This document shows, in pieces, positions 34,412-44,113 of a stretch of 64,000 nt of DNA. Made by a program: the position numbers and the translations under genes. Positions within the stretch are counted from its first letter, which is position 1, and each line of letters starts with the position of its first letter. The notes under the pieces are model-generated. The model did no database searches, was not told the DNA's origin, and saw nothing but the letters and a program-made list of their open reading frames with translations. Origin of the DNA: Litchfieldella anticariensis FP35 = DSM 16096 (GTDB taxonomy: Bacteria > Pseudomonadota > Gammaproteobacteria > Pseudomonadales > Halomonadaceae); NCBI RefSeq assembly GCF_000409775.1, contig NZ_KE332391.1, forward strand, positions 421,766 through 485,765, written 5' to 3'.

Positions 34412-34935
34412 ATGCCGGAGCGCCTCAATGTCGACCTGATCGGCAGCGGCTACATGGGCAAGGCCCATGCCATCGCTCTCGAGGCTGCTCCCACCGTCTT
34501 CTCCCTGCCCGCCAACCCAGTATGCGAGTTGCTGGCCGAGGTCAACGAGGTATTCGGCCAACCGCAGACGATTATTCCCCGGCGACCGCTGTCCGGCGGA
34601 AGCGGCAGCCTGGGGAGGTGGAGAACGACGACCAGGCCCAAGTATTGCTGCGCTTCGACATCGGCCTGATGGGCAACATCGAGACTTCCAGGGTCGCAAC
34701 TCGTCGCAAGATAGGCTTGGCCTACACCCTCTCCGGCACCAAGGGCACCATCGTCTTCGATCAGGAGCGTATGAGCGAACTGCAACTCTACAAGCACGAG
34801 GACCCCGAGGGACGCTGCGGTTTCAACACCCTGCTGATCGGCCCCGAGCATCCGGACTACGCGGCCTTCAGCCCGGCTGGTTCATACCCCACCATTCTGA
34901 TCTGCCGCGGCTACCTCACCAGCCCAATTCGTTAG
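34412..34935 (+). pseudogene. Decayed Gfo/Idh/MocA oxidoreductase
   Basis: The first 48 codons (VDLIGSGYMGKAHAIALEAA) encode a Rossmann start. After about 34560 the frame breaks and the middle of the gene, including the EKP motif, is missing. The +2 frame then continues with barrel sequence (QVLLRFDIGLMGNIE, YTLSGTKGTIVFDQERM) up to about 34885, where homology stops short of the normal C terminus. An internal deletion plus 3' truncation. It was the third oxidoreductase of this operon. Confidence 0.8.
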
Positions 34936-35006
34936 CAGATTATCGATTAGTCTGATGGCAAAACCAGCGCCTGCCTTTAGAATCGAAGTTCGATTCGCAG
35001 AATGGC

Positions 35007-36284
35007 ATGCGCATGAGATCCGATTCCCTGGCCTACGATTCTGATAGCACTCCTGTCCCCCTGCACCGCCAGTCGGGCTTCCTGGCCTTCCTGGTATCGC
35101 GCCTGGCGGCGGTGTTCGCCATGCAGATCCAAGCGGTGGTGGTTGCCTGGCAGGTCTATGACATCACCCGCGATCCCATGTCGCTTGCCTATGTGGGCCT
35201 GGCGCAGTTTCTGCCCATGGTGGTGTTGCTGCTCCCCGCCGGCGACCTGGTCGACCGTTTCCCGCGCAAGCGCATCCTGCAACTGAGCTGGGCCGTGCAG
35301 GGGCTGTGCAGTGCCCTGCTGCTTGCGCTTTCCGCTTCCGGCAACGGCGATGTCACGCTTTACTATGTCGTGCTGGCGCTGTTTGGCTGTGCGCGAGCCT
35401 TCACCGGGCCGACCCTGCAGAGCCTGCTGCCCAATATCGTACCGCGTGCCCAACTGGCCCAGGCCATTGCGCTCAACAGCTCGATCATGAAGATCGCAGT
35501 GATCGGTGGGCCGCTGCTGGGTGGCATTCTCTATGCGGTGGGCGGCAGTCTGGCCTATGCGGTATGCCTGGGCTGCTTCGTCACGGCGTTGATACTGCTG
35601 GTGCCCGTCCCTGTCCGCCAAGTACAGGAGGCCAAGGCACGCGAAGCCACCGCCTGGCGACGTTTCACTGCAGGGATCGGCTATATCCATTCACAACCGA
35701 TCATCCTCGGCGCCATCTCCTTGGATCTATTCGCCGTATTGCTGGGCGGAGTCGTGGCACTGCTGCCGATCTATGCCCAGGACATTCTTGGAGTCGGCCC
35801 GGAAGGCCTGGGCGCGCTGCGCAGTGCCATCGCGATCGGCGCCCTGCTGATGGGGATCTTTCTGGGAATGCGAGGCATCAAGCGACATGCCGGCCTGGTG
35901 ATGTTCACCGCGGTGGCTATCTTCGGCCTCGCCAACCTGGTATTCGCACTGTCGACGGTTTTCTGGATTTCCTGGCTGGCCCTGCTGACTGCTGGCGCCG
36001 CCGACATGATCAGCGTCTACGTGCGCATGACGCTGATCCAGCTGGCCACCCCGGACGAGATGCGCGGCCGGGTCAATGCCGTCAATATGCTGTTCATCGG
36101 CTCGAGCAATGAGCTCGGCGAATTCCGCGCCGGCAGCATGGCCGCCTGGCTGGGCGCGGTACCAGCGGCGGTGGTCGGTGGTCTGGGTACCCTGGCAGTG
36201 GTCGGTGCGTGGTCTCGGATCTTCGCCCCCTTACGCAAGGTCGACCGCTTCGACGATGCAACGGTGGAGCACCGCGAACGGTGA
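35007..36284 (+). CDS. MFS transporter (EntS/MFS_3-like)
   Basis: A 425-residue major facilitator protein with about twelve TM segments. The loop motif GDLVDRFPRKRILQ between helices 2 and 3 is typical, and the overall pattern is like EntS-type drug/siderophore exporters. ATG 35013 is an alternative start. A small palindrome AATCGAA/TTCGATT (34981-34995) lies just upstream. Convergent and nearly touching the MocR gene; substrate unknown. Confidence 0.85.
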   Translation: MRMRSDSLAYDSDSTPVPLHRQSGFLAFLVSRLAAVFAMQIQAVVVAWQVYDITRDPMSLAYVGLAQFLPMVVLLLPAGDLVDRFPRKRILQLSWAVQGLCSALLLALSASGNGDVTLYYVVLALFGCARAFTGPTLQSLLPNIVPRAQLAQAIALNSSIMKIAVIGGPLLGGILYAVGGSLAYAVCLGCFVTALILLVPVPVRQVQEAKAREATAWRRFTAGIGYIHSQPIILGAISLDLFAVLLGGVVALLPIYAQDILGVGPEGLGALRSAIAIGALLMGIFLGMRGIKRHAGLVMFTAVAIFGLANLVFALSTVFWISWLALLTAGAADMISVYVRMTLIQLATPDEMRGRVNAVNMLFIGSSNELGEFRAGSMAAWLGAVPAAVVGGLGTLAVVGAWSRIFAPLRKVDRFDDATVEHRER

Positions 36285-36293
36285 AGATCGATA

Positions 36294-37730
36294 TCAGCCG
36301 GCCAGCGCCGCCTGCTCATCGCGCATGGCCATTACCGTTTCGCCGACACGTTTTATTCCCGCTTCTATAGCAGCCGTTAACGGCGCAGCATAGTTGAGTC
36401 TCAGGCAGTGACGGTACTTGCCGGAGGCAGAGAACAGTGAGCCTGGCGCGATCCACAGGCGCTCGCTGGCGAGGCGCTCGTTGAGACGCACGCAGTCGAT
36501 GCCACCCGGCAACTCAAGCCACAACAAGAATCCACCTTGCGGGTAGCTGACGCCGGTATCGGCTGGAAAGTAGCGCTCGACCCAGCCGAGCAGGATGTCA
36601 CGGTGGCGCTGATACTGGCGGATCATTTCGCGCAGGTGGCGCTCGTAGTGGCCTTGGGTGATGAACTCGGCCACCGCCCGCTGTGGCAGCGTCGCCGAAG
36701 CGCCGGTAGAGACGTATTTCATGTGCAGTGCCTGATTGCGGTAGCGACCCGGCGCCATCCAGCCGACCCGTAACCCCGGCACCAGGGTCTTGGAGAAGGA
36801 ACTGCACAGCAGTATCCGCCCCTCGTCGTCGAAGCTCTTGATGGTCTTGGGACGTGGGGTGGTAAAGGACAGGTCGCCGTAGATATCGTCCTCAATGATC
36901 GCCACATCGAAACGCTGGGCCAATGCCAGCAGCCCCCGCTTGCGGGCCTCGGACATGGTATAACCGAGCGGGTTGTTGCAGGTCGGGGTGACTTGGATCG
37001 CCTTGATCGGCCACTGCTCCAGCGCCAGTTCCAGGGCCTCCAGGCTGATACCAGTCTGTGGATCGGTGGGTATCTCAAGCGCCTTGAGGCCCTGGGCCTT
37101 GAGGATTTGCATGGTACCGTAGAAGCTCGGTGAATCCACCGCTACTACATCGCCGGGCTGGGTGAGGATACGCAGGCTGAGCGATAGCGCCTCCTGGCAA
37201 CCGGTGGTGACCAGAATATCATCCGGGTGCAACAGGCAGCCCGATGTCGTCGCCAGCCTCGCGATCTGCTGACGCAGTTCCCGGCTACCCGACAGGCTGT
37301 CGTAGTTGAGTCCGCGAACGTCGACATGGCGGTGCAAGGTGGCCAGCATCCGCTGCAACGGCCGCAACGTTGCCGCGCCCAGGTCGGGGATACCGCGCCC
37401 CAGCATCAGCATTTCGTCTTCGTCCGGCGGACCTCCTACCAGTTCCAGCACCTGGTCCCACTGCGAAACGTCAAGCGGCCGCTGGGCGGGGCGCGAGACG
37501 CGAGGCAACACGCTGGGGGTTGTCCTGGGCAAAACGTAATAGCCGGAGCGTGGCCGCGCCTCGGCGAAGCCGGCTTCTTCCAAGCGACGATAGGCTTCCT
37601 GCGCCGTGGAGACACTCACCCCCTGCTCGTGACACAGGCTTCGGATCGACGGCAGCCGATCGCCGACCCGATACAGCCCCTGCTCGATGCGCTGGGCCAG
37701 CGTCTGTACCACCTGTTCGTAGCGTTTCAT
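36294..37730 (-). CDS. MocR/GntR-type PLP-dependent transcriptional regulator
   Basis: A 478-residue fusion of an N-terminal GntR winged helix (RLPSIRSLCHEQGVSVSTAQ) and a class I aminotransferase domain with the PLP lysine in SFSKTLVPGLRVGW. Such proteins usually use PLP as cofactor or effector to control amino-acid, vitamin B6 or export genes. Start 37730 is preferred since GGGA lies 8 bases upstream; ATG 37739 is possible. It faces the DUF1127-phzF genes across repeats of TCTGTATCG, the likely binding sites. Confidence 0.88.
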   Translation of the reverse strand: MKRYEQVVQTLAQRIEQGLYRVGDRLPSIRSLCHEQGVSVSTAQEAYRRLEEAGFAEARPRSGYYVLPRTTPSVLPRVSRPAQRPLDVSQWDQVLELVGGPPDEDEMLMLGRGIPDLGAATLRPLQRMLATLHRHVDVRGLNYDSLSGSRELRQQIARLATTSGCLLHPDDILVTTGCQEALSLSLRILTQPGDVVAVDSPSFYGTMQILKAQGLKALEIPTDPQTGISLEALELALEQWPIKAIQVTPTCNNPLGYTMSEARKRGLLALAQRFDVAIIEDDIYGDLSFTTPRPKTIKSFDDEGRILLCSSFSKTLVPGLRVGWMAPGRYRNQALHMKYVSTGASATLPQRAVAEFITQGHYERHLREMIRQYQRHRDILLGWVERYFPADTGVSYPQGGFLLWLELPGGIDCVRLNERLASERLWIAPGSLFSASGKYRHCLRLNYAAPLTAAIEAGIKRVGETVMAMRDEQAALAG

Positions 37731-37758
37731 GACAGTCATCCCAGGATGGCGGTAAAAT

Positions 37759-37845
37759 CAATACAGATGAAGAAAAAATCTGCGATACAGAGCAATAATT
37801 CCTCAATCTGTATCGCAAAAATATTATAGCTCTGAATCTGTATCG
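37759..37845. promoter_or_regulatory. Four TCTGTATCG-type repeats, candidate MocR operators
   Basis: TCTGTATCG occurs directly at 37807-37815 and 37837-37845 (30 bases apart) and inverted at 37783-37791 and, with one change, at 37759-37767 (24 apart). Two pairs in opposite orientation across a divergent promoter fit MocR proteins, which bind paired direct repeats. Confidence 0.65.
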
Positions 37846-37898
37846 ATGCATGGGCTAGTCGTAGCCTGTCAGGGAACCTCTGACAGGAGACCACGACG

Positions 37899-38063
37899 AT
37901 GCTCCTCGACCATTTGAAACGACTACACTCTGCTTTCTGGCGGCAATGCCAGCGCCACTGCTCACGGCGCCAACTGCTGCGACTGGACGATCATTTGTTG
38001 GATGATATCGGTATCGATCGCATTGATGCCCAACGTGAAGGGCGCAAGCCGTTCTGGAAATGA
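37899..38063 (+). CDS. DUF1127 (YjiS-like) small protein
   Basis: A 54-residue basic protein, MLLDHLKRLHSAFW then LLRLDDHLLDDIGIDRIDA, matching the DUF1127 helix pattern (L.DxxLxDIGxxR). CAGGAG lies 9 bases before the ATG. Small DUF1127 proteins have been linked to phosphate and carbon metabolism and RNA regulation in alphaproteobacteria; the role here is unknown. It shares a promoter region with phzF, 34 bases downstream. Confidence 0.85.
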   Translation: MLLDHLKRLHSAFWRQCQRHCSRRQLLRLDDHLLDDIGIDRIDAQREGRKPFWK

Positions 38064-38097
38064 CCTCCAACGACACAGGATAGAAAGGAAAAGAAGT

Positions 38098-38973
38098 ATG
38101 AAACAGGACAGTCATCGCTATTTGCTGCTGGATGTCTTCAGTGGACGGCCTTTTGCGGGCAACCCCCTGGCCGTGTTTCCCGAAGCGGAAGGCATGGACG
38201 ACTCACGGATGCAGGCCATTGCCAAAGAGTTGAACCTCTCGGAGACAGTGTTCGTCGGGGCGCCCACGGCAGCGAACCGCTTCCCGGTCCGGATCTTCAC
38301 GCCTTCCACCGAGTTGCCTTTCGCCGGCCACCCCACAGTGGGCACCGCTCATCTGCTGGTAGCGTTGGGTATGGCCGATCGCCAGCAATCGCTGACCCTA
38401 CAAGCCAGGGTCGGTGATCTGAAGGTGAGCTTCGAAGACGACTTGGCCTATTTCACCACCGCTCAGCCCGTCGAGGTCGACACCAGCTCACTCGTCCGCT
38501 CTACGGCTGCTGGCCTGCTCGGCCTGACACCGTCACAAATCGTCAGCGAGCCGGCGATTGCCTCATGCGGCTTGCCTTTCCATTTGATCGAGCTCGATTC
38601 ACGGGAAACGCTCGCCCACGCCCAGCCCTCTGCATCGCTTTGGCTACAGCATGTCTCACCCAGCCACGTCGAGCAGGTCTATCTCTATGTGAATGACGGG
38701 GGAGCCCTGAACGCTCGAATGTTCTCCACCGAGCTTGGCGGATTGCGCGAAGACCCAGCCACCGGCAGTGCCGCCTCTGCCCTGGCGGGCTTCCTGGCGA
38801 CGCATCAGGAGGGAATAGGCCATTGGAAATGGCGCATCGAGCAAGGCGTTGAGATGGGGCGCCCAAGCGACATCCTGACCGAGGTCCAACGCGACGATGC
38901 AGGCATCATGACGATTCGCATCGGCGGCCAGGCGGTGATCGTCGGCGAAGGGCGCATGTATTCGCGGAGCTGA
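38098..38973 (+). CDS. PhzF family isomerase
   Basis: A 291-residue PhzF-like protein of diaminopimelate-epimerase fold. The catalytic Glu is in NLSETVFV (about residue 46), with TELPFAGHPTVGTAH and REDPATGSAASALAG in the two halves. PhzF members isomerise small molecules; no phenazine genes are present, so this is a generic relative. GAAAGGAA precedes ATG 38098. It is probably co-regulated with DUF1127 by the MocR protein. Confidence 0.9.
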   Translation: MKQDSHRYLLLDVFSGRPFAGNPLAVFPEAEGMDDSRMQAIAKELNLSETVFVGAPTAANRFPVRIFTPSTELPFAGHPTVGTAHLLVALGMADRQQSLTLQARVGDLKVSFEDDLAYFTTAQPVEVDTSSLVRSTAAGLLGLTPSQIVSEPAIASCGLPFHLIELDSRETLAHAQPSASLWLQHVSPSHVEQVYLYVNDGGALNARMFSTELGGLREDPATGSAASALAGFLATHQEGIGHWKWRIEQGVEMGRPSDILTEVQRDDAGIMTIRIGGQAVIVGEGRMYSRS

Positions 38974-39068
38974 AACATGCTGCTGCCATACTCGCTATCG
39001 AGCCAAAGGAGGTGGTTTCAAGGTTGCGTCTCGTCGTACTGGCTTTCATCGCCAGCTTCATGATCAAA

Positions 39069-39089
39069 GGCGCCTGGGGACTAGGCGCC
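39069..39089. terminator. GC hairpin in the convergent phzF/small-protein gap
   Basis: Stem GGCGCCT/AGGCGCC with loop GGGGACT, followed on plus by ACGGTTTTC. A probable bidirectional terminator with weak U tract. Confidence 0.5.
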
Positions 39090-39142
39090 ACGGTTTTCGC
39101 ACGGGGGCGGGTGGCATTAGACAACCAATCACGAACGGCTCG

Positions 39143-39310
39143 TCAGAAAAACGTCACCACCAACGCCATACCCCCCACCAACAGTGCAGTGAACACGGCG
39201 ATTTCCACCAAGCGATCCAGCCAGCGATCTAACGACACCTGCGTCTGACGACGGCTATCAGCCTGTCGTGCGCGGCGTGTGGCACCACGAGGAGGTTTGC
39301 GAGTCGGCAT
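39143..39310 (-). CDS. Small single-TM basic protein
   Basis: A 55-residue frame: a basic N terminus (MPTRKPPRGATRRARQ), then one hydrophobic helix (about residues 35-55, EIAVFTALLVGGMALVV), topology like small inner-membrane proteins. GGTGG lies about 10 bases before the ATG. It sits after the BCCT gene stop region on the same strand. No family recognised; it could be spurious, but composition and ribosome site support it. Confidence 0.5.
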   Translation of the reverse strand: MPTRKPPRGATRRARQADSRRQTQVSLDRWLDRLVEIAVFTALLVGGMALVVTFF

Positions 39311-39380
39311 GGCAACGTACCACCGGCGCTATGATTCCGGTTTCCGCACCATCATAGGCTTAACGCCCTCCCCTGACCAT

Positions 39381-41013
39381 TCAGGTATCGCGTTTGCTGA
39401 TACGTCGTTTGACCGCTGGTTTACGCTGCAACCAATCCTCCTCGCCAAGCAATGCGGCCTCGAAAGCATCGGCGCCTACCGGCGTCTCGTGGCGTTGATA
39501 GAGTTCGGTCAGCATCGCCCGGCGATCGGCACGTAATTCACGGATCAGAACGAAGACCATAGCGTAGAGAATGAAAGTGAACGGTAGTGCCGCGACTATC
39601 ACGGCCGACTGCAACCCTTCGAGCCCACCGGCAAAGATCAACGTCAGGCTGATGGCAGCAATCAATCCTCCCCACACTATGCGCTTGTACAGTCGTGGAT
39701 TGATCGCCCCCCTGTCAGTCATCTGGGCAACGATGTAGGAGGCTGAATCGGCCGAAGTCACCAGGAATATGAAGATCAGGCACATGGCAACCACCGACAG
39801 CACGAGGGTGAATGGCAGATGCTTGAACAACTCGAACAATGCCATGGTGATGTCGTTCTGAGTCGCGGCGGCCAGGCCAACATTGCCGTTCAGCTCCATG
39901 TTCAACGCTGCTCCACCGAACACACCGATCCACAGGCAAGCCAGTAATGGCGGTACGATCAGTACACCAAACACATACTCCCTGATGGTGCGCCCACGTG
40001 AGATCCTCGCCACGAAGGTCCCTACGAAGGGCGACCAAGCGATTACCCAGGCCCAGTAGAAGATCGTCCATTCACTGGCCCAGGCATTATTAGTGTATGG
40101 CGAGATGTGCAGGCTCATGCTGATAAAATGCTGCAGGTAGTCCCCTAGCCCCAGGGTGATGGTCTCGAGGATCGACACTGTTGGCCCGGCAACAAGAACA
40201 TAGGCCATCAGACCGAGGCACAGAATCAAATTGAGATTCGACAGGCGCTTGATGCCCTTGTCGAGCCCCAGCCAGGTCGATGTCAAGTAGGCCAGGAACA
40301 TCGCCAACAGAATCACTGCTTGCCACACTACCCCTTCGGATAAACCGAAAACCGCTTTCAGGCCACTATTCACCTGCAAGACGCCCAGCCCCAACGACGT
40401 CGCCATCCCCAACACGGTCGCCACCACAGCAAAGATGTCCAGCACCGGGGCATAGCGATGCGTCTGGGGGGTGCTTGGCGGTCACCGATGACAACACCGA
40501 TGAGACCAGACCAGCCTGGCCTTTGCGAAACTGGGAGTAGGCAATGATCAACCCTACCACCGAGAATGCTGCCCACTGGTGCACTCCCCAGTTGAAATAG
40601 CTGTACTGGATAGCGTACCGGGCCGCCGCTTGTGTTTCGGCCGGGCGTGCTCCAAAAGGAGGCTCCATGTAATGGGACATCGGCTCGGCCATACCATAGA
40701 ACACCAGCCCGACACCGAAACCAGCAGCCAGCAACATGCTGGCCCAGGAAAAGAAACTGTAACTCGGCGTACTGTCTTGCGGTCCTAGACGAATCTTGCC
40801 GTACTTGCTGAAAGCCAGCGCCAGCAGGCAGATCACGAAGCCAAACACCGAGAGAAGATAAAACCAGCTGAACAATCGCGCGACTTCACTGAGGGCCGTA
40901 TTGGCCATCGCGCCGAAGCGTTCGGGAAAGCTCGCACCGACGACCACGAGTGCGAGAACGATCAGTGCAGATATCCAAAAGACGCGTTGCCCTCCAGGAT
41001 GCAAAGTGGACAT
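39381..41013 (-). pseudogene. BCCT family transporter with a frameshift
   Basis: Betaine/carnitine/choline-type sodium-coupled transporter in two frames. The N-terminal part from ATG 41013 (AAGGAG upstream) reaches SQFRKGQAGLVSSVLSS. The rest continues in another frame from AVVATVLGMATSLGLGVLQ and contains FVARISRGRTIREYVFG and YIVAQMTDRG, to 39381. The break is at a run of six G on plus (40466-40471); five would restore one frame of about 543 residues with the expected HRYAPVLDIF sequence. It may be a real frameshift, slippage or sequencing error. Confidence 0.85.
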
Positions 41014-41098
41014 GATTGACTCCTTGTCCGCCATCTTTTATGGAAAGGGTGGTGAAATAGATAGTAGGCTAATAATCTATCCTTCATCAGGTGCTGAT

Positions 41099-42094
41099 AT
41101 GAGCCGACTCTCATCGACCCTGCTGTCCGTTCTCGACCTGGCCCCGATCCGCCAGGGTGGCACCATCGCCGATACCTTCCGCGAGACGGTAAGCTTGGCC
41201 CAACAGGCCGAACGCCTGGGCTTCACCCGCTATTGGCTGGCCGAACATCACAACATCGATGGCATAGCCAGTGCTGCCACTGCCGTGTTGATTGGCCATG
41301 TCGCAGGCCATACCGCGCGCATTCGCGTCGGCAGCGGGGGCATCATGTTGCCCAATCACCCGCCACTGGTGATCGCCGAGCAATTCGGCACCTTGGAGAC
41401 ACTTTACCCCGGGCGTATCGACCTCGGTCTGGGCCGTGCCCCGGGCTCCGATGGTGAGACCATGGCCGCCATGCGGCGCGATCCCTATTCGGGGGTCAGC
41501 GATTTCCCCAAGCAGGTAGCCGAGTTGCAGCGCTATGTGGGCGATGCCACACCGGAGCAGCGGGTCAAGGCCGTGCCCGGCCAGGGCACCCGAGTGCCTT
41601 TGTGGTTGCTGGGTTCCAGTGGTTACTCTGCACAGCTCGCAGCACGACTGGGGCTGCCGTTTGCCTTCGCCGCGCAGTTCGCGCCGGGCTATCTGTTCGA
41701 GGCACTGCGGCTGTATCGCGACCACTTCCAGCCCTCCGAGGTACTCGACTCACCCTATGCCATGATCGGAATGCCGGTGATTGCTGCCGACAATGACGAC
41801 CAGGCACAATATCTGGCTACCACCGCGCAACAGAAGTTCCTCAATCTGATCCGCGGCAAGCGTACACAATCGTTGCCACCGGTCGAACGGCTCGACTGGA
41901 CTCCCCAGGAACAGGCCCAAGTTGCCCAGTTCCTCGGTGCTGCAGTGATCGGCGGCCCCGAGACGATACGTGCGGGCCTGGAGGACATTCTCGAACGCAC
42001 GCAAGCTGATGAGTTGATGCTCACCACTGATGTCTATGCACATCAGGATCGCTTACGTAGCTACGAGATCATTGCCGAGGTATGGGAAGGATGA
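41099..42094 (+). CDS. LLM-class flavin-dependent oxidoreductase
   Basis: A 331-residue bacterial-luciferase-like monooxygenase. Family segments are [44 protein letters not shown] and [13 protein letters not shown]. It uses reduced FMN and oxygen on an unknown substrate. ATG 41099 begins close to the family's normal N terminus, and the longer upstream frame covers the divergent BCCT gene. It overlaps azlC by ATGA. Confidence 0.88.
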   Translation: MSRLSSTLLSVLDLAPIRQGGTIADTFRETVSLAQQAERLGFTRYWLAEHHNIDGIASAATAVLIGHVAGHTARIRVGSGGIMLPNHPPLVIAEQFGTLETLYPGRIDLGLGRAPGSDGETMAAMRRDPYSGVSDFPKQVAELQRYVGDATPEQRVKAVPGQGTRVPLWLLGSSGYSAQLAARLGLPFAFAAQFAPGYLFEALRLYRDHFQPSEVLDSPYAMIGMPVIAADNDDQAQYLATTAQQKFLNLIRGKRTQSLPPVERLDWTPQEQAQVAQFLGAAVIGGPETIRAGLEDILERTQADELMLTTDVYAHQDRLRSYEIIAEVWEG

Positions 42095-42801
42095 GCGCTC
42101 AACTCGACTTGGCCGGTATCGTATCCGGTCTCAAACGCATGGCACCGCTATCACTGTTCGTGATCGTGTTCGGGCTCGCCTTCGGCGTGGCGGCACTGCA
42201 ACGCGGCTTGTCGGGGCTCGAGACCCTGCTCATGAGCGCTCTGGTGTTCGCCGGTGCGTCGCAGTTCGCGGCCTTGGAGTTGTGGGGGCCGCAGATTCCG
42301 CTGATCGCACTGATCGCCACCACTTTCGCCATCAACGCCCGCCACCTGCTGATGGGTGCCGCGCTTTACCCCTGGCTACGCCACCTGCCCACGCGTCAGC
42401 GCTATGCCAGCCTGACGGTGCTCAGCGACGCCAACTGGGCGATGGCAGCAGCGGACTACCAACGTGGCGAGACCAATGTCGGCATGCTGGTCGGCGGCGG
42501 CCTCGCGATATGGCTGGCATGGATGATCGGCACGCTGATGGGGGTGGTGTTCGGCAGTGGTATCACCGACCCCGAGCGCTATGGGCTCGATGTGATCATG
42601 GGCTGCTTCCTGCTGGCCATGCTGGTCGGTGGCAAGCGCGACCTGTCGATGTTGGTGCCATGGAGCGTAGCAGCGCTCAGCGCACTGGCGGCGATGGCAT
42701 GGCTACCGGAAAACTCGCACGTCATCGTTGGCGCCCTGGCCGGTGGCGTGGCCGGCCTGCTGGTACCCGACAAGCCGCACGAGCAGGAGGCATCGGCATG
42801 A
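42091..42801 (+). CDS. azlC: AzlC family inner-membrane exporter subunit
   Basis: A 236-residue membrane protein of the AzlC family (large subunit of AzlCD branched-chain amino-acid exporters). Family features are [36 protein letters not shown] and [15 protein letters not shown]. It overlaps the LLM gene upstream and azlD downstream by ATGA, so all three are translationally coupled. Confidence 0.9.
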   Translation: MSAQLDLAGIVSGLKRMAPLSLFVIVFGLAFGVAALQRGLSGLETLLMSALVFAGASQFAALELWGPQIPLIALIATTFAINARHLLMGAALYPWLRHLPTRQRYASLTVLSDANWAMAAADYQRGETNVGMLVGGGLAIWLAWMIGTLMGVVFGSGITDPERYGLDVIMGCFLLAMLVGGKRDLSMLVPWSVAALSALAAMAWLPENSHVIVGALAGGVAGLLVPDKPHEQEASA

Positions 42802-43115
42802 ACCTGCCCGTGACTCCTGCCGGAGCGCTCGCTGCCATTGTCATCATGGCGCTTGTCACCTACCTGACGCGCGCCGGCGGCGTGCTGGTAATGTCGCGCA
42901 TCCCTATCGGTCCCAAGGTCGAACGCTTCATCAACGCCATGGCCGGCTCGGTACTGGTGGCGGTGATTACCCCTATGGCCGTCCACGGCGACAGTGCGGC
43001 ACGCCTAGCACTGCTAGCCACCCTGATCGTGATGCTCGTCATCCGCAAGCCGCTGGCGGCAATCGCAGCCGGGATCATCACCGCCGCACTGTGGAGATGG
43101 TGGATCAGCCTATGA
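42798..43115 (+). CDS. azlD: AzlD family exporter subunit
   Basis: A 105-residue membrane protein with about three to four helices, including TYLTRAGGVLVMSRI and MLVIRKPLAAIAAGI, typical of AzlD, the small partner of AzlC. It starts at the azlC stop. Its association with a flavin monooxygenase may reflect export of that enzyme's product; this is inference. Confidence 0.9.
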   Translation: MNLPVTPAGALAAIVIMALVTYLTRAGGVLVMSRIPIGPKVERFINAMAGSVLVAVITPMAVHGDSAARLALLATLIVMLVIRKPLAAIAAGIITAALWRWWISL

Positions 43116-43129
43116 TGGCTAGGCGTTGC

Positions 43130-44089
43130 TCAAAGAGAGTCCAGACGCTCGGCAATTCGATCCTCAAGGCTGGCTTGATCGTCGGCAAAGCGCCGAATAC
43201 CCTCGGCCAGCTTGTCGTTGGCCATGGCATCCTGGTTGTGCCCCCAACGGAAGACGGGCTCAGTCAGTAATGCCGGACGCTCGCCACTGGCGGCCGGGAA
43301 ATCCACCTGGCGCTCCACCCCTCCTTCGGTGCTGGCCAGTTCCTCGAGCAGCGCTGGTGAAATGGTCAGGCGATGACAGCCTGCCAGTGCCAGCACCTGG
43401 CCAACGGTGCGGAAGCTCGCTCCCATCACCACAGTGTCATAACCGCCTTGCCCGGCACGTTGGCAGACACGACGCACGAACAACACGCCGGGATCCTCTT
43501 CCGGAGCATAATCACGCCCGCTTTCCTTCTTGTACCAATCGGTAACCCGGCCGACGAACGGCGAGATCAGGAATACCCCGGCATCGAAACAGGCCTGGGC
43601 CTGGGCTTGACTGAACAGTAGCGTCAAGTTGCAGTTGATGCCGTCTCGCTCCAATTCCTCGGCGGCACGAATTCCCTCCCATGTAGACGCCAGCTTGATC
43701 AATATCCGCTCGCGGCCCACCCCCCTCCGCTCGTAGAGTTCGATCAGTTCGTGAGCCTTGCGGATGCTGGCCTGGGTATCGAACGAGAGCTTGGCGGCCA
43801 CCTCGGTAGATACCCGCCCGGGGATCAACTTGGCGATTTCACTGCCCTTGACTACAGCGAGCCGATCCACTCCGTGCTCGACCTGGAACTGGCGATCGCC
43901 ACCTTCGGCCTTGACAGCGCTCAGCTCTTCATCGATCAATGCCTGATAGCTCGGCAAATCGAAAGCCTTGAGCAGCAAGGATGGATTGGTCGTGGCATCC
44001 TGAGGCTGGTAGCGGCGAATGGCATCGAGATCGCCGGTATCGGCCACTACTAGTGAATGGCGTTTGAGAGCTTCGAGTCGGGTCGTCAT
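43130..44089 (-). CDS. tal: Transaldolase
   Basis: Transfers dihydroxyacetone units in the pentose phosphate pathway. The 319-residue protein has the TalB signatures [12 protein letters not shown] and the Schiff-base lysine in [19 protein letters not shown], plus [18 protein letters not shown] before ATG 44089 sets the start. It is the last gene of the polyol operon, next to xylulokinase, which supplies xylulose 5-phosphate. Confidence 0.95.
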   Translation of the reverse strand: MTTRLEALKRHSLVVADTGDLDAIRRYQPQDATTNPSLLLKAFDLPSYQALIDEELSAVKAEGGDRQFQVEHGVDRLAVVKGSEIAKLIPGRVSTEVAAKLSFDTQASIRKAHELIELYERRGVGRERILIKLASTWEGIRAAEELERDGINCNLTLLFSQAQAQACFDAGVFLISPFVGRVTDWYKKESGRDYAPEEDPGVLFVRRVCQRAGQGGYDTVVMGASFRTVGQVLALAGCHRLTISPALLEELASTEGGVERQVDFPAASGERPALLTEPVFRWGHNQDAMANDKLAEGIRRFADDQASLEDRIAERLDSL

Positions 44090-44113
44090 GAACAACCTCC
44101 CGGAAAAGTGGAT

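Noticed and set aside
42030-42797. Long N-terminal extension of azlD across azlC
   Set aside because: It runs out of frame through azlC; the conserved AzlD protein starts at 42798 with an ATGA overlap.
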